In this document: positions 28,299 to 35,689 of the stretch, piece after piece
How positions within the stretch are numbered: position 1 is the stretch's first letter
Layout of the letters: the number at the start of each line of letters is the position of its first letter
Origin: Chloroflexota bacterium
Lineage (GTDB): Bacteria; Chloroflexota; Anaerolineae; Anaerolineales; Villigracilaceae
Assembly: GCA_019873735.1 (NCBI GenBank)
Contig: JAIOAQ010000001.1
Location: 62,001-126,000, forward strand
Direction: 5' to 3'
DNA: 64,000 nucleotides
The notes under the pieces: generated by a model
What the model saw: the letters and a program-made list of their open reading frames with translations, nothing else
Told to the model about the DNA's origin: nothing
Databases searched by the model: none
Translations under genes and position numbers: made by a program

Positions 28299-28406
28299 AC
28301 CCTCCCGCAGCTTTTGGCGCAATGTCTAAAGCATAAGACGCCTCCGTGATTGTCGGCATCGGTTGCCTGCCCTGTTCTAACCTGCGGGAGGGTTATGGGC
28401 AGGCAA
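28299..28406. other. Structured intergenic element with interleaved inverted repeats
   Basis: Arm A (ACCCTCCCGCAG, 28299-28310) is complementary to A' (28382-28393). Arm B (TTGCCTGCCC, 28363-28372) is complementary to B' (28397-28406). The order A-B-A'-B' means the stems cross as a pseudoknot or are alternatives. Small hairpins lie between (GGCG...CGCC, 28316-28342). It fills the ctaA/proline dehydrogenase gap. No known riboswitch core was recognised, and a dispersed repeat is possible. Confidence 0.5.
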
Positions 28407-28440
28407 TTACGGTCATCCGTTTTATAAAAATTCATAACGT

Positions 28441-28470
28441 TTGACGCATTAAATACCTGATGAGTATAAC
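28441..28470 (+). promoter_or_regulatory. Sigma-70-type promoter of proline dehydrogenase
   Basis: TTGACG (28441-28446), 18-base spacer, TATAAC (28465-28470), 83 bases before the ATG. Confidence 0.6.
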
Positions 28471-28552
28471 ACACCTCATAAATACTCTTGTGCTAGAATG
28501 AACAAGCAAGTAGGCGGTTCTCTCAATTACCCAAAATCAGGAGGATGCACGT

Positions 28553-29512
28553 ATGCTACGTTCGTTTTTGATTTACCTGTCTAAGGCAGCCTGGGCACAG
28601 AACATTGTGATGAACATGAAACTCGCCTGGCGGGTGGCTTCGCGCTTTGTGGCCGGGACGACCATCGAATCGGCTGTCAATGCAGCCATTGAACTGAACG
28701 CGCGCGGCATCAATGCCACCATGGACCATCTGGGGGAAAATATCACCACGCCTGAAGAAGCCAGGCAGGCTTGCCAGGATGTGCTTGACTTGCTCGATCA
28801 GATCAATTGCTGCGATGTACGCGCCAACGTCTCCATTAAGTTGACCCAGATGGGCCTGGCCATTGACGAGGCTCTCTGCCTGGAAAACGTTGAGAAGATT
28901 CTGGCTCGGGCCAAAGAATATGACAATTATGTGCGTATCGACATGGAGGATACGCCTTTCACAGATCAGACGATTGACGTTCTGCGCAAGATGCGCGCCA
29001 AGGGATACGAGAATGTGGGCATAGCCATTCAATCCTACCTCTATCGCTCGGAAGCAGACGTGCGTGCCTTGCTTGAAGAGGGGGTGCGTTTCCGGTTGAT
29101 CAAAGGGGCTTACAAGGAACCGCCGGACAAGGCCTATCCCAAAAAGGCCGACGTGGACGCCAATTTCGACAAACTGGCCAAGATCATGATGGATTGGTCC
29201 GCCGCGCATGGCGCGCCTGCCCTGCGCAAGGACGGGCGCGTGCCTCCCATCCCTGCCCTGGGGACACACGACGCGGCCCGAATTGAGTTTGCCAAGAAGT
29301 ATGCCGCCCAGATTAACTTGCCCAAGCAAGCGCTTGAGTTTCAAATGCTCTACGGCATACGGCGCGACTTGCAGGAACAGTGCGCCGCCGAAGGATATCC
29401 GGTGCGCGTCTATATCCCTTATGGCACACACTGGTATCCGTACTTTATGCGCCGCCTGGCAGAACGCCCTGCCAACCTGTGGTTCTTCATCTCTAACCTG
29501 CTGCGCAAGTGA
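28553..29512 (+). CDS. Proline dehydrogenase
   Basis: 319 residues, monofunctional PRODH length. Landmarks: STR-type barrel segments VRANVSIKLTQMGLAID, VRIDMEDTPFTDQTID, VGIAIQSYLYRSEADVRALL, RLIKGAYKEP and VRVYIPYGTHWYPYFMRRL. It oxidises proline to pyrroline-5-carboxylate with FAD. AGGAGG lies 7 bases before the ATG. It is transcribed alone, between the promoter at 28441 and a terminator. The pyrroline-carboxylate dehydrogenase partner is not in the window. Confidence 0.9.
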   Translation: MLRSFLIYLSKAAWAQNIVMNMKLAWRVASRFVAGTTIESAVNAAIELNARGINATMDHLGENITTPEEARQACQDVLDLLDQINCCDVRANVSIKLTQMGLAIDEALCLENVEKILARAKEYDNYVRIDMEDTPFTDQTIDVLRKMRAKGYENVGIAIQSYLYRSEADVRALLEEGVRFRLIKGAYKEPPDKAYPKKADVDANFDKLAKIMMDWSAAHGAPALRKDGRVPPIPALGTHDAARIEFAKKYAAQINLPKQALEFQMLYGIRRDLQEQCAAEGYPVRVYIPYGTHWYPYFMRRLAERPANLWFFISNLLRK

Positions 29513-29530
29513 TTTTTGCGGTCTAGGCCC

Positions 29531-29577
29531 GGACGCGTGACCATTGCCATGGGGGCAGTGGCACGCGTCCATTTTTT
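29531..29577 (+). terminator. Rho-independent terminator
   Basis: GGACGCGTG / CACGCGTCC outer stem with an inner CCATTGCC/GGGCAGTGG extension, then ATTTTTT. Confidence 0.85.
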
Positions 29578-29594
29578 ATGGTAAAACAGAGGGC

Positions 29595-30317
29595 ATGAGC
29601 CCCTCTCCACTGGCAATTGTGACCGGCTCGGCTCAGCGTTTGGGACGCATCTTCGCGTTGACGCTGGCCCGCAACGGTTATGACCTGATCCTGCATTACC
29701 ATCGTTCTGCCCAACAGGCACAGCGCACCCAGGCGGAAATCGAGGCGCTGGGCGTGCGCGCCACGCTGGTTTCGGCCGACCTGACCGACCCAACTCAGAT
29801 TGAAACCGTCTTTCAGGCTGTTGACGAAAGCGGCTCGCCGCTGCGCGTTTTGGTCAATTCGGCGGCGGTCATGTTGGCCGGCGATTTGCGCACCCTCTCC
29901 CTGGAGGAATGGGACGTTGCGATGAACTTAAATCTGCGTGCGCCTTTTTTGCTGGCTCAGCAGGCCGCCAGGCGCATGAACGGCGGCGGTGTGATTGTCA
30001 ACATCAGCGACGTGGGCGCGCGCAAAACCTGGACCGGCTTCCCGGCCTATGTGGTCAGCAAGGCCGGCCTGGAGACCCTTACCCGCCTGCTGGCACGCGC
30101 TTTGGCCCCCAAAATACGGGTCAATGCCATTGCCCTTGGCCTGGCCTTGCCCGGCAACCAGGTCACCCCTGAGAGGTGGGAACAAATGGTGGAACGCCTC
30201 CCGCTTCGGCGTCTGGTCGATGAAGGAGAGATTGCTTCCGCCCTTGAATATTTAATCAAAGCCGAATATGTTACCGGCCACGTTCTCACCCTGGATGGTG
30301 GTTATGCCCTCCTCTGA
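29595..30317 (+). CDS. Short-chain dehydrogenase/reductase, pteridine-reductase-like
   Basis: 240 residues. The cofactor motif is TGSAQRLGRIFALTLARNGY, with VLVNSAAVM, VNISDVGARKTWTGFP and the active-site YVVSK. The form TGSAxRLG and the following HYHRSAQQA segment resemble FolM/pteridine reductase more than 3-oxoacyl reductases. NADPH preference is likely. It is first of a run with a UbiA-like gene (14-base overlap) and moeA; a link to pterin or molybdopterin chemistry is suggestive only. Confidence 0.72.
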   Translation: MSPSPLAIVTGSAQRLGRIFALTLARNGYDLILHYHRSAQQAQRTQAEIEALGVRATLVSADLTDPTQIETVFQAVDESGSPLRVLVNSAAVMLAGDLRTLSLEEWDVAMNLNLRAPFLLAQQAARRMNGGGVIVNISDVGARKTWTGFPAYVVSKAGLETLTRLLARALAPKIRVNAIALGLALPGNQVTPERWEQMVERLPLRRLVDEGEIASALEYLIKAEYVTGHVLTLDGGYALL

Positions 30318-31191
30318 TGTCCGCCTTTTTGCCCGCCTTTCCCGCCCCGCCCTGCTACTGCTGGCGGCCTTGACCTACCTGCTTGGAGCCGGCATTGCCC
30401 GCTATTTGGGCTTTTCCTTTCGGCCGCTTTTCTTCTGGCTGGGACTGGCATGGACTCTCTTGGTCACGCTGGCAGCAGGCTGGCTGACCGAAGCCTTTCG
30501 CGCCCCCGCCGACCCGTTCTTCGATGGCGAGACCCGTTCCCAGCGCGAGCGCATCCGCCGCCAACTCTTGCTTGCCAGCGGCGTTGCCTTGATTTTTGCA
30601 AGCGCTATTACGGCCTTATTCCTGCTCAACGGACAGCGTTCTTCGCCCTTTTGGATTGTCCTTGTTCTCAACGTTATGCTCAGCCTGGCCTACGGATTGC
30701 CCCCCGCGCGCTTCATCTACACCGGTTTTGGCGAATTGACACAAGCGTTGGTGCTGGGCAACCTGACACCCATGCTGGCCTATTTGCTGCAGAGCGAACA
30801 CCTGCATCGTCTTTTGCCGGCCGCAATTTTCCCGCTGACCCTGTTAATGCTTTCGTACTTTTTGTCCCTTGGCTTTCCCACCTACGCCGCAGACCGTAAA
30901 TACAACCGCCCGACTCTGGTGCAGCGCATGGGCTGGCAGAATGCGATTGCATTCCATCGCGTTTTTCTGCTGTTGACTTACTTGCTTTTTGCCGCCCTGC
31001 CTTTGCTGGGTTTCCCCCTCTCACTTTTTTGGCCTGTCTTTCTCACCCTGCCGCTGGCGCTCTTGCAAACCTACTGGTTTGGCCGTATTTCAGCCGGCGC
31101 CCCGCCGCGCTGGAATTTCTTTAATGCGCTTGCCCTGACCATCCCCGGCCTGACAGCCTATGTATTAACCTTGACTTTCTGGATTCACTGA
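30304..31191 (+). CDS. UbiA-superfamily-like membrane protein, degenerate prenyltransferase
   Basis: 295 residues, about nine transmembrane helices (LSRPALLLLAALTYLLGAGIA onward). Layout matches the UbiA/MenA superfamily: the second Asp-rich motif survives as YAADRKYNRPT. The first, usually NDxxDxxxD, is reduced to WLTEAFRAPADPFFDGETR. Catalysis with a prenyl diphosphate is therefore uncertain. The ATG lies inside the 3' end of the SDR gene. Weak start choice, as no clear ribosome-binding site is visible. Confidence 0.55.
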   Translation: MPSSDVRLFARLSRPALLLLAALTYLLGAGIARYLGFSFRPLFFWLGLAWTLLVTLAAGWLTEAFRAPADPFFDGETRSQRERIRRQLLLASGVALIFASAITALFLLNGQRSSPFWIVLVLNVMLSLAYGLPPARFIYTGFGELTQALVLGNLTPMLAYLLQSEHLHRLLPAAIFPLTLLMLSYFLSLGFPTYAADRKYNRPTLVQRMGWQNAIAFHRVFLLLTYLLFAALPLLGFPLSLFWPVFLTLPLALLQTYWFGRISAGAPPRWNFFNALALTIPGLTAYVLTLTFWIH

Positions 31192-31194
31192 GAC

Positions 31195-32451
31195 ATGCCC
31201 GAGTTTTTGCATCTCCTCCCTCCCGACGAAGCCCGCAAGATTCTGTTTGCGGCTCTGCCCGACCCCCAGCCTGCTTCCGAGACGATAGACACGCTCCACG
31301 CTTTGGGCCGCGTGAGCGCCGAGGACGTGCGCGCGCCCCATCCTTTGCCGGCGTTTTCGCGTTCGGCGGTAGATGGTTATGCCGTGCGCTCGGCAGATAC
31401 ATTTGGGGCCAGCGAGTCTCTGCCGGCCTACCTTACGCTGGTTGGCGACGTGCCGATGGGGGCTGCCCCCGCCTTTGTGCTTCAGGCCGGCCAGGCCGCC
31501 TTGATTCATACCGGCGGGATGCTCCCCGATGGCGCCGATGCAGTTGTGATGCTTGAATACACCCAGCCTGTGGAAGCGGGCTGCGCCCCCATTCGCGAAA
31601 TCGAAGTGGTGCGCGCGGCCGCTTTTGGCGAGAACGTGATCTCCCTGGGGGAAGACGTGGCCGAGGGACAGGTGGTCCTGCCGCGGGGTTGTCTGATCCG
31701 CCCGGCAGAGATCGGGGGGTTGATGGCGCTGGGGCTGAACTCTTTGCGTGTAGCCAAGAAGCCGCGCGTCGCTATCCTTTCCAGCGGAGATGAAGTCGTC
31801 CCGCCAGATGCCGAACCGCGCCCCGGTCAGGTGCGGGATGTCAACTCCTATTCGCTTTCGGCCTTGGTGCTTCAGGCTGGCGGCGAGGCGGTGCGCTACG
31901 GCATTCTGCCAGATCAACTGGAGGCCATGCAGTCTGCTGCTCGCCGCGCCCTGGAAGAGTGCGATTTGGTCGTCTTGACGGCCGGCTCATCGGCTTCGGC
32001 TCGCGATTTGACGGCCACTGCGATTCAATCGCTGGGCGAACCGGGCGTGCTGGTGCATGGCGTCAATGTTCGCCCTGGCAAGCCCACCATTTTAGGGGTA
32101 TGTAATGGCAAAGCGGTGATTGGGCTGCCCGGCAATCCGGTCAGCGCGCTGGTCATTGCCGGCCTGTTTGTCGTCCCGGTAGTGAAGCATTTGCTTGGTT
32201 TGCCGCCGCAGCGCCTGCGTCCCTCGGTGACGGCGCAACTCACAATCAATGTCCCTTCTCAGGCCGGCCGGGAAGACTGGATTGCCGTGCGCCTGCTACC
32301 CGAAGGAGATGGCTGGCTGGCCGAGCCGATTTTTGCAAAGTCCAATTTGATTTTCTCGCTTGCGGCGGCCGATGGCCTGGTGCGCATTCCGCCAGACGCT
32401 ACTGGCTTGAGCGCGGGCGAGATGGTCCAGGTCGAAGGCGTGTCTGTGTAG
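31195..32451 (+). CDS. moeA: Molybdopterin molybdotransferase (MoeA)
   Basis: 418 residues. MoeA features: HPLPAFSRSAVDGYAVR, IHTGGMLPDGADAVV, VAILSSGDEVV, TAGSSASARDLT and VIGLPGNPVSALV. It inserts molybdate into adenylated molybdopterin. It starts 3 bases after the UbiA-like gene. The presence of Mo-cofactor genes (also a MogA/MoaB-type gene at 39109) implies Mo or W enzymes encoded elsewhere. Some residues of domain III differ from E. coli; a paralogous role is possible. Confidence 0.85.
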   Translation: MPEFLHLLPPDEARKILFAALPDPQPASETIDTLHALGRVSAEDVRAPHPLPAFSRSAVDGYAVRSADTFGASESLPAYLTLVGDVPMGAAPAFVLQAGQAALIHTGGMLPDGADAVVMLEYTQPVEAGCAPIREIEVVRAAAFGENVISLGEDVAEGQVVLPRGCLIRPAEIGGLMALGLNSLRVAKKPRVAILSSGDEVVPPDAEPRPGQVRDVNSYSLSALVLQAGGEAVRYGILPDQLEAMQSAARRALEECDLVVLTAGSSASARDLTATAIQSLGEPGVLVHGVNVRPGKPTILGVCNGKAVIGLPGNPVSALVIAGLFVVPVVKHLLGLPPQRLRPSVTAQLTINVPSQAGREDWIAVRLLPEGDGWLAEPIFAKSNLIFSLAAADGLVRIPPDATGLSAGEMVQVEGVSV

Positions 32452-32461
32452 TCAGCGCCGT

Positions 32462-32491
32462 TTGCCACCCCGTCTTGTGCTGGGGTATAAT
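32462..32491 (+). promoter_or_regulatory. Promoter of the unknown two-gene unit
   Basis: TTGCCA (32462-32467), 18-base spacer, TATAAT (32486-32491), giving a leader of about 40 bases. Confidence 0.55.
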
Positions 32492-32539
32492 AAATTATCA
32501 CGGCCCCATCAGGGCTAGTTTTCACGAGCAAGGCTTGCC

Positions 32540-34123
32540 ATGACCGAAAATCTTCTAAAACTCCCTGCCGATTACTGGCAAACACTGCAACTTAGCAAGG
32601 ATGATGTTGACTCCTTGCACAGTTACCTCTTTGATACCGAAACGCCGCTCACTTCCAGGGAATTGGTGCGCGTGTTGGTTGAGAAACGCATTGAAGCCGA
32701 GCGTAAGGCCTTTGCTGTTCAAAAACAAGCCAACGGAAAGACTTACAGGCCCAAAGAACACTACAAAGCAGGGGACCGAATCGTTTTTCCTGCATTGGGC
32801 TGGGCAGATGGCCAGGTGAAATCTGTTCGGGCAGGTCAGAACCCTGAGATTGGCGAATTTGAGGTCATCACGGTTTTGATCGGTGGGGAAGAGAAGCAAT
32901 TTGCGGCCGGATTAGAAAATCACCGTCTCAATGTGGAAGAACAGAAACTGGAAGAAGACGACGAGATGCTGCAACCGGAAATGGTCCTGCGTAAGTATGG
33001 AGCCTTGTTGGAAGAAAAACTGGAAGCGGCATTGCGCGCCGAGGGCAGCCTTGTCCCGATTGCCGGACGGTGGTTCCCGCGGGCCCTTCTGCTGGATATC
33101 AATGCCGGACAGTTGAACCTGGCCGAGGCAGTTCTTGATATGGCCGGCGGGGAGCCGCTACCCCCTTCGGCTTTGATGAAGGATATTGAATTGCCGCAGA
33201 ATGTCAATCCGGCGCTGGCCGAATTCTCGTTGAATTATGCTCTTCAGGAGGACGGACGCTTTGACGAAGTGGGGCCTGCCGGGCAGGTGTTGTGGTGTTT
33301 AGAGCGTCTTGAGCCCGAAGCGGTCCGTCAGCCGCCGGTCTTTTTGCGTTATACCCCTATCCCTTATGACCCGCAAACCCTGACTGCAGATATGCGCGCC
33401 ATGGACGCCGAGGCAGACGATGAACTAAGCGATGGCGATTGGCTGCCAACCGGTGAAGATATCCGCGAGGTGACCGTCAGCCTGCTTTATCCGCACTGGC
33501 GGGCCGGCACTTTGCCCATCTCAAAGCGGATGCATTCCTTGTTCCCGACGGCCTACATCTCCCCGCGCGTGCGTTTTACGCTGGTAGATGCCCGCAGCGG
33601 ACAAAAGTTCCCCGCCTGGGTTGTGCGCCAGCATGGCTATGTTTATGGGCTGGCCGATTGGTACAAGAAACAGGAATTGATGCCGGGCAGTTTGATTCGC
33701 GTCCGCCGCTCGGATAAGATGGGCGAGGTCTTGATAGAGGCGCAGTCCCGCCGCGCTACCCGCGACTGGGTGCGCACGGCCATTGTTGGCACAGATGGCG
33801 GGCTGGTGTTTGCCATGCTTAAGCAAGTCGTTGCCTCAGACTTTCATGAGCGTATGGTGGTGGCTGTTCCCGATCCCGATGCGGTGGACCGGCTTTGGAC
33901 TCAAAAGAGCAATCAGCCGCTTGAATTCGTGGTTGCTGGCCTGATGCGCGAATTGAGCAAACTGACGCCCCAGGGACATGTTCATGCTCAGGAACTGTAC
34001 TCGGCCCTGAATCTGTTGCGCCGCTGCCCGCCGGCGCCTTTGCTGAGCCTGTTGGCCACCCGGCCGGGTTTTGTCCATGTGGGCGACCTGTACTTCCGCC
34101 TGGACGAATCGATTATGAAGTGA
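32540..34123 (+). CDS. Conserved protein of unknown function, 527 residues
   Basis: Not recognised. Residues about 70-125 look like a small beta barrel (YKAGDRIVFPALGWADGQV). Residues 135-330 are acidic and mixed, with LLLDINAGQLNLAEAVLDMA; residues 330-480 are beta-rich (VSLLYPHWRAGTLPIS, FTLVDARSGQKFPAWVV), and the end has HVHAQELYSALNLLRRCPP. No signal peptide or membrane segment. It has its own promoter and is followed 13 bases later by a winged-helix-like 143-residue gene, so they probably form one transcript. Confidence 0.6.
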   Translation: MTENLLKLPADYWQTLQLSKDDVDSLHSYLFDTETPLTSRELVRVLVEKRIEAERKAFAVQKQANGKTYRPKEHYKAGDRIVFPALGWADGQVKSVRAGQNPEIGEFEVITVLIGGEEKQFAAGLENHRLNVEEQKLEEDDEMLQPEMVLRKYGALLEEKLEAALRAEGSLVPIAGRWFPRALLLDINAGQLNLAEAVLDMAGGEPLPPSALMKDIELPQNVNPALAEFSLNYALQEDGRFDEVGPAGQVLWCLERLEPEAVRQPPVFLRYTPIPYDPQTLTADMRAMDAEADDELSDGDWLPTGEDIREVTVSLLYPHWRAGTLPISKRMHSLFPTAYISPRVRFTLVDARSGQKFPAWVVRQHGYVYGLADWYKKQELMPGSLIRVRRSDKMGEVLIEAQSRRATRDWVRTAIVGTDGGLVFAMLKQVVASDFHERMVVAVPDPDAVDRLWTQKSNQPLEFVVAGLMRELSKLTPQGHVHAQELYSALNLLRRCPPAPLLSLLATRPGFVHVGDLYFRLDESIMK

Positions 34124-34136
34124 GAGGGATGAAACG

Positions 34137-34568
34137 ATGGAAGCGAAGCATCCTAGTCTGGTCAAACCAACGCTGGAAACGCTCTTCTCGATCGACTTTG
34201 AATGGTGGCGGGAGAATGATCACAACTGGCAGGTGCATTTACGCTCGGCCCTGTGTCCGGAGCACCAGGAGCGTTTCGCAGAATGGGAGGACGAACAGGC
34301 AATTGACTGGGTGGACCCGGAGACGGCTGAAGTCAAGCCTTTGAATGCAATTCAGCATACACTGATGACGCATTGCGCACAACAGGAGGACTTTATTGGC
34401 GAACACACTCCCTTGCTGGAAGCGGCGTTTCGAATTTTTCTGGCAAATGGGAACAAACCCCTGAGCGTGTCAGAAATTTCCACCCGCCTTAAACGTCCGC
34501 CTGAGATGGTTTTGCGTACCCTGACAGCCTCTGGCAAACATAAGGGGATACGCTTGTATGTAGGTTGA
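34137..34568 (+). CDS. Unknown protein with winged-helix-like C-terminus
   Basis: 143 residues. The N-terminal half is acidic and Trp-rich (FSIDFEWWRENDHNWQVHLR). The last 50 residues (LLEAAFRIFLANGNKPLSVS then EISTRLKRPPEMVLRTL) read as a winged helix of the HARE-HTH/RpoE-like kind. It follows the 527-residue gene and ends 10 bases before tRNA-Arg. A DNA-binding or polymerase-linked role is only a suggestion. Confidence 0.55.
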   Translation: MEAKHPSLVKPTLETLFSIDFEWWRENDHNWQVHLRSALCPEHQERFAEWEDEQAIDWVDPETAEVKPLNAIQHTLMTHCAQQEDFIGEHTPLLEAAFRIFLANGNKPLSVSEISTRLKRPPEMVLRTLTASGKHKGIRLYVG

Positions 34569-34578
34569 AAATTTTCCT

Positions 34579-34651
34579 GCCCCTGTAGCTCAATGGACAG
34601 AGCAGGTGCCTTCTAAGCACAAGGCTGTGGGTTCGAATCCCGCCAGGGGCG
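34579..34651 (+). tRNA. tRNA-Arg (anticodon TCT)
   Basis: Acceptor GCCCCTG pairs with CAGGGGC. The D arm is AGCTCAATGGACAGAGC. The anticodon stem GGTGC/GCACA carries the loop CTTCTAA with anticodon TCT. The T arm is GTGGGTTCGAATCCCGC. CCA is not encoded. Confidence 0.93.
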
Positions 34652-34697
34652 CTGCAAGAAATGGATTTAGCGGTATTTTCATAAAAGGAGTGACAAA

Positions 34698-35225
34698 ATG
34701 AGAATAGAACGTCCTGGATTGATTAAGTTCGCCGGACAGGAACAGACCGTAGTCGGCGCGGATATTCGCGTTGGGCAAAAAGCGCCGGATTTTACCGTCC
34801 AGCGCAACGACTGGGTGCCGATTCGGGCGCTCAAGGAGACGCGCGGCAAGGTGCGTATTATCGCTTCTGTGCCTTCGCTCGATACGCCTGTTTGTGACCG
34901 TGAGACGCGCAAATTTAATGAAGAAGCAGCCGCTTTGGGGGAAGAAATTGCTATTCTGGTGATCAGCATGGATTTGCCGGTGGCCCAAAAGCGCTGGTGC
35001 GGGGCGGCAGGCGTGGAACAGGTGATGACGCTATCAGACGCCGCCCGAGCCGATTTTGGCCGGAAATACGGAACGCTGATGAAAGAAGCGCGCATTCTGC
35101 GCCGGGCCGTGTTTGTCCTGGACCGTAACCGCTTTGTGCATTATGCCGCTTATATGCCGACCAACGGTGATGAGCCAGATTATGCGGCCGTATTGGCAGC
35201 GGCCAGAAGTGCTCTTTTGGCATAG
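34698..35225 (+). CDS. tpx: Thiol peroxidase (Tpx)
   Basis: 175 residues. The peroxidatic Cys lies in SVPSLDTPVCDRETRKFNE and the resolving Cys in QKRWCGAAGV, the spacing of atypical 2-Cys Tpx. It reduces hydrogen peroxide and alkyl peroxides using thioredoxin. AAGGAG lies 8 bases before the ATG. It is 46 bases downstream of tRNA-Arg and ends at a terminator hairpin. Confidence 0.92.
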   Translation: MRIERPGLIKFAGQEQTVVGADIRVGQKAPDFTVQRNDWVPIRALKETRGKVRIIASVPSLDTPVCDRETRKFNEEAAALGEEIAILVISMDLPVAQKRWCGAAGVEQVMTLSDAARADFGRKYGTLMKEARILRRAVFVLDRNRFVHYAAYMPTNGDEPDYAAVLAAARSALLA

Positions 35226-35258
35226 ACTCCCGCTCTCTGCAGTTTGGGAGTCTGTTTT
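35224..35258 (+). terminator. Terminator-like hairpin after tpx
   Basis: AGACTCCC (35224-35231) pairs with GGGAGTCT (35246-35253), followed by GTTTT. Moderate T run. Confidence 0.65.
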
Positions 35259-35276
35259 GATCCTAGGAGTAAGACC

Positions 35277-35681
35277 ATGCCCCCCGTAATTCGAAGAATC
35301 GAGTCTTCTACCCTGATTGGGAGTAAGCGCAGTGAAATCGTGCATGCCATGAGCTGGCAGGTTCAGTTGCGTTCCACGGTCTGGAGTCCGCCCACAGATT
35401 TTTACGAGACGGACGATGCTTATGTTGTGCGCGTTGAAGTGGCCGGGATGCGCGAACAGGATTTTGAAGTCAGCCTGGAAAATAACTTCCTGGTGATTTC
35501 CGGAGTCCGCCCCGATTTGCCGGAGCGGCGCGCCTATCATCAGATGGAAATCCGCTTTGGGCGTTTTTCTACCGTTGTTGGCATGCCCGGCCCCGTGAAT
35601 GTGGAAGAAGCCAGAGCGGTTTACGAAGATGGATTCCTGGTGGTTACCCTGCCCAAGCAATTTCTCACAAACGAAAGTTGA
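35277..35681 (+). CDS. Small heat-shock protein, Hsp20/alpha-crystallin family
   Basis: 134 residues. Alpha-crystallin domain: [55 protein letters not shown] and [12 protein letters not shown]. The conserved C-terminal IXI motif is not evident. AGGAG precedes the ATG. The stop overlaps the region of the lon start, pairing a holdase with an ATP-dependent protease, a common stress arrangement. Confidence 0.9.
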   Translation: MPPVIRRIESSTLIGSKRSEIVHAMSWQVQLRSTVWSPPTDFYETDDAYVVRVEVAGMREQDFEVSLENNFLVISGVRPDLPERRAYHQMEIRFGRFSTVVGMPGPVNVEEARAVYEDGFLVVTLPKQFLTNES

Positions 35682-35689
35682 TTGAATAT

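Noticed and set aside
28299-28406. Cobalamin or FMN riboswitch upstream of ctaA or proline dehydrogenase
   Set aside because: None of the conserved core words (for example the B12 box) can be found on either strand.
30304-31191. Functional MenA/UbiA quinone prenyltransferase
   Set aside because: The first Asp-rich motif is degenerate and no quinone pathway gene is nearby.
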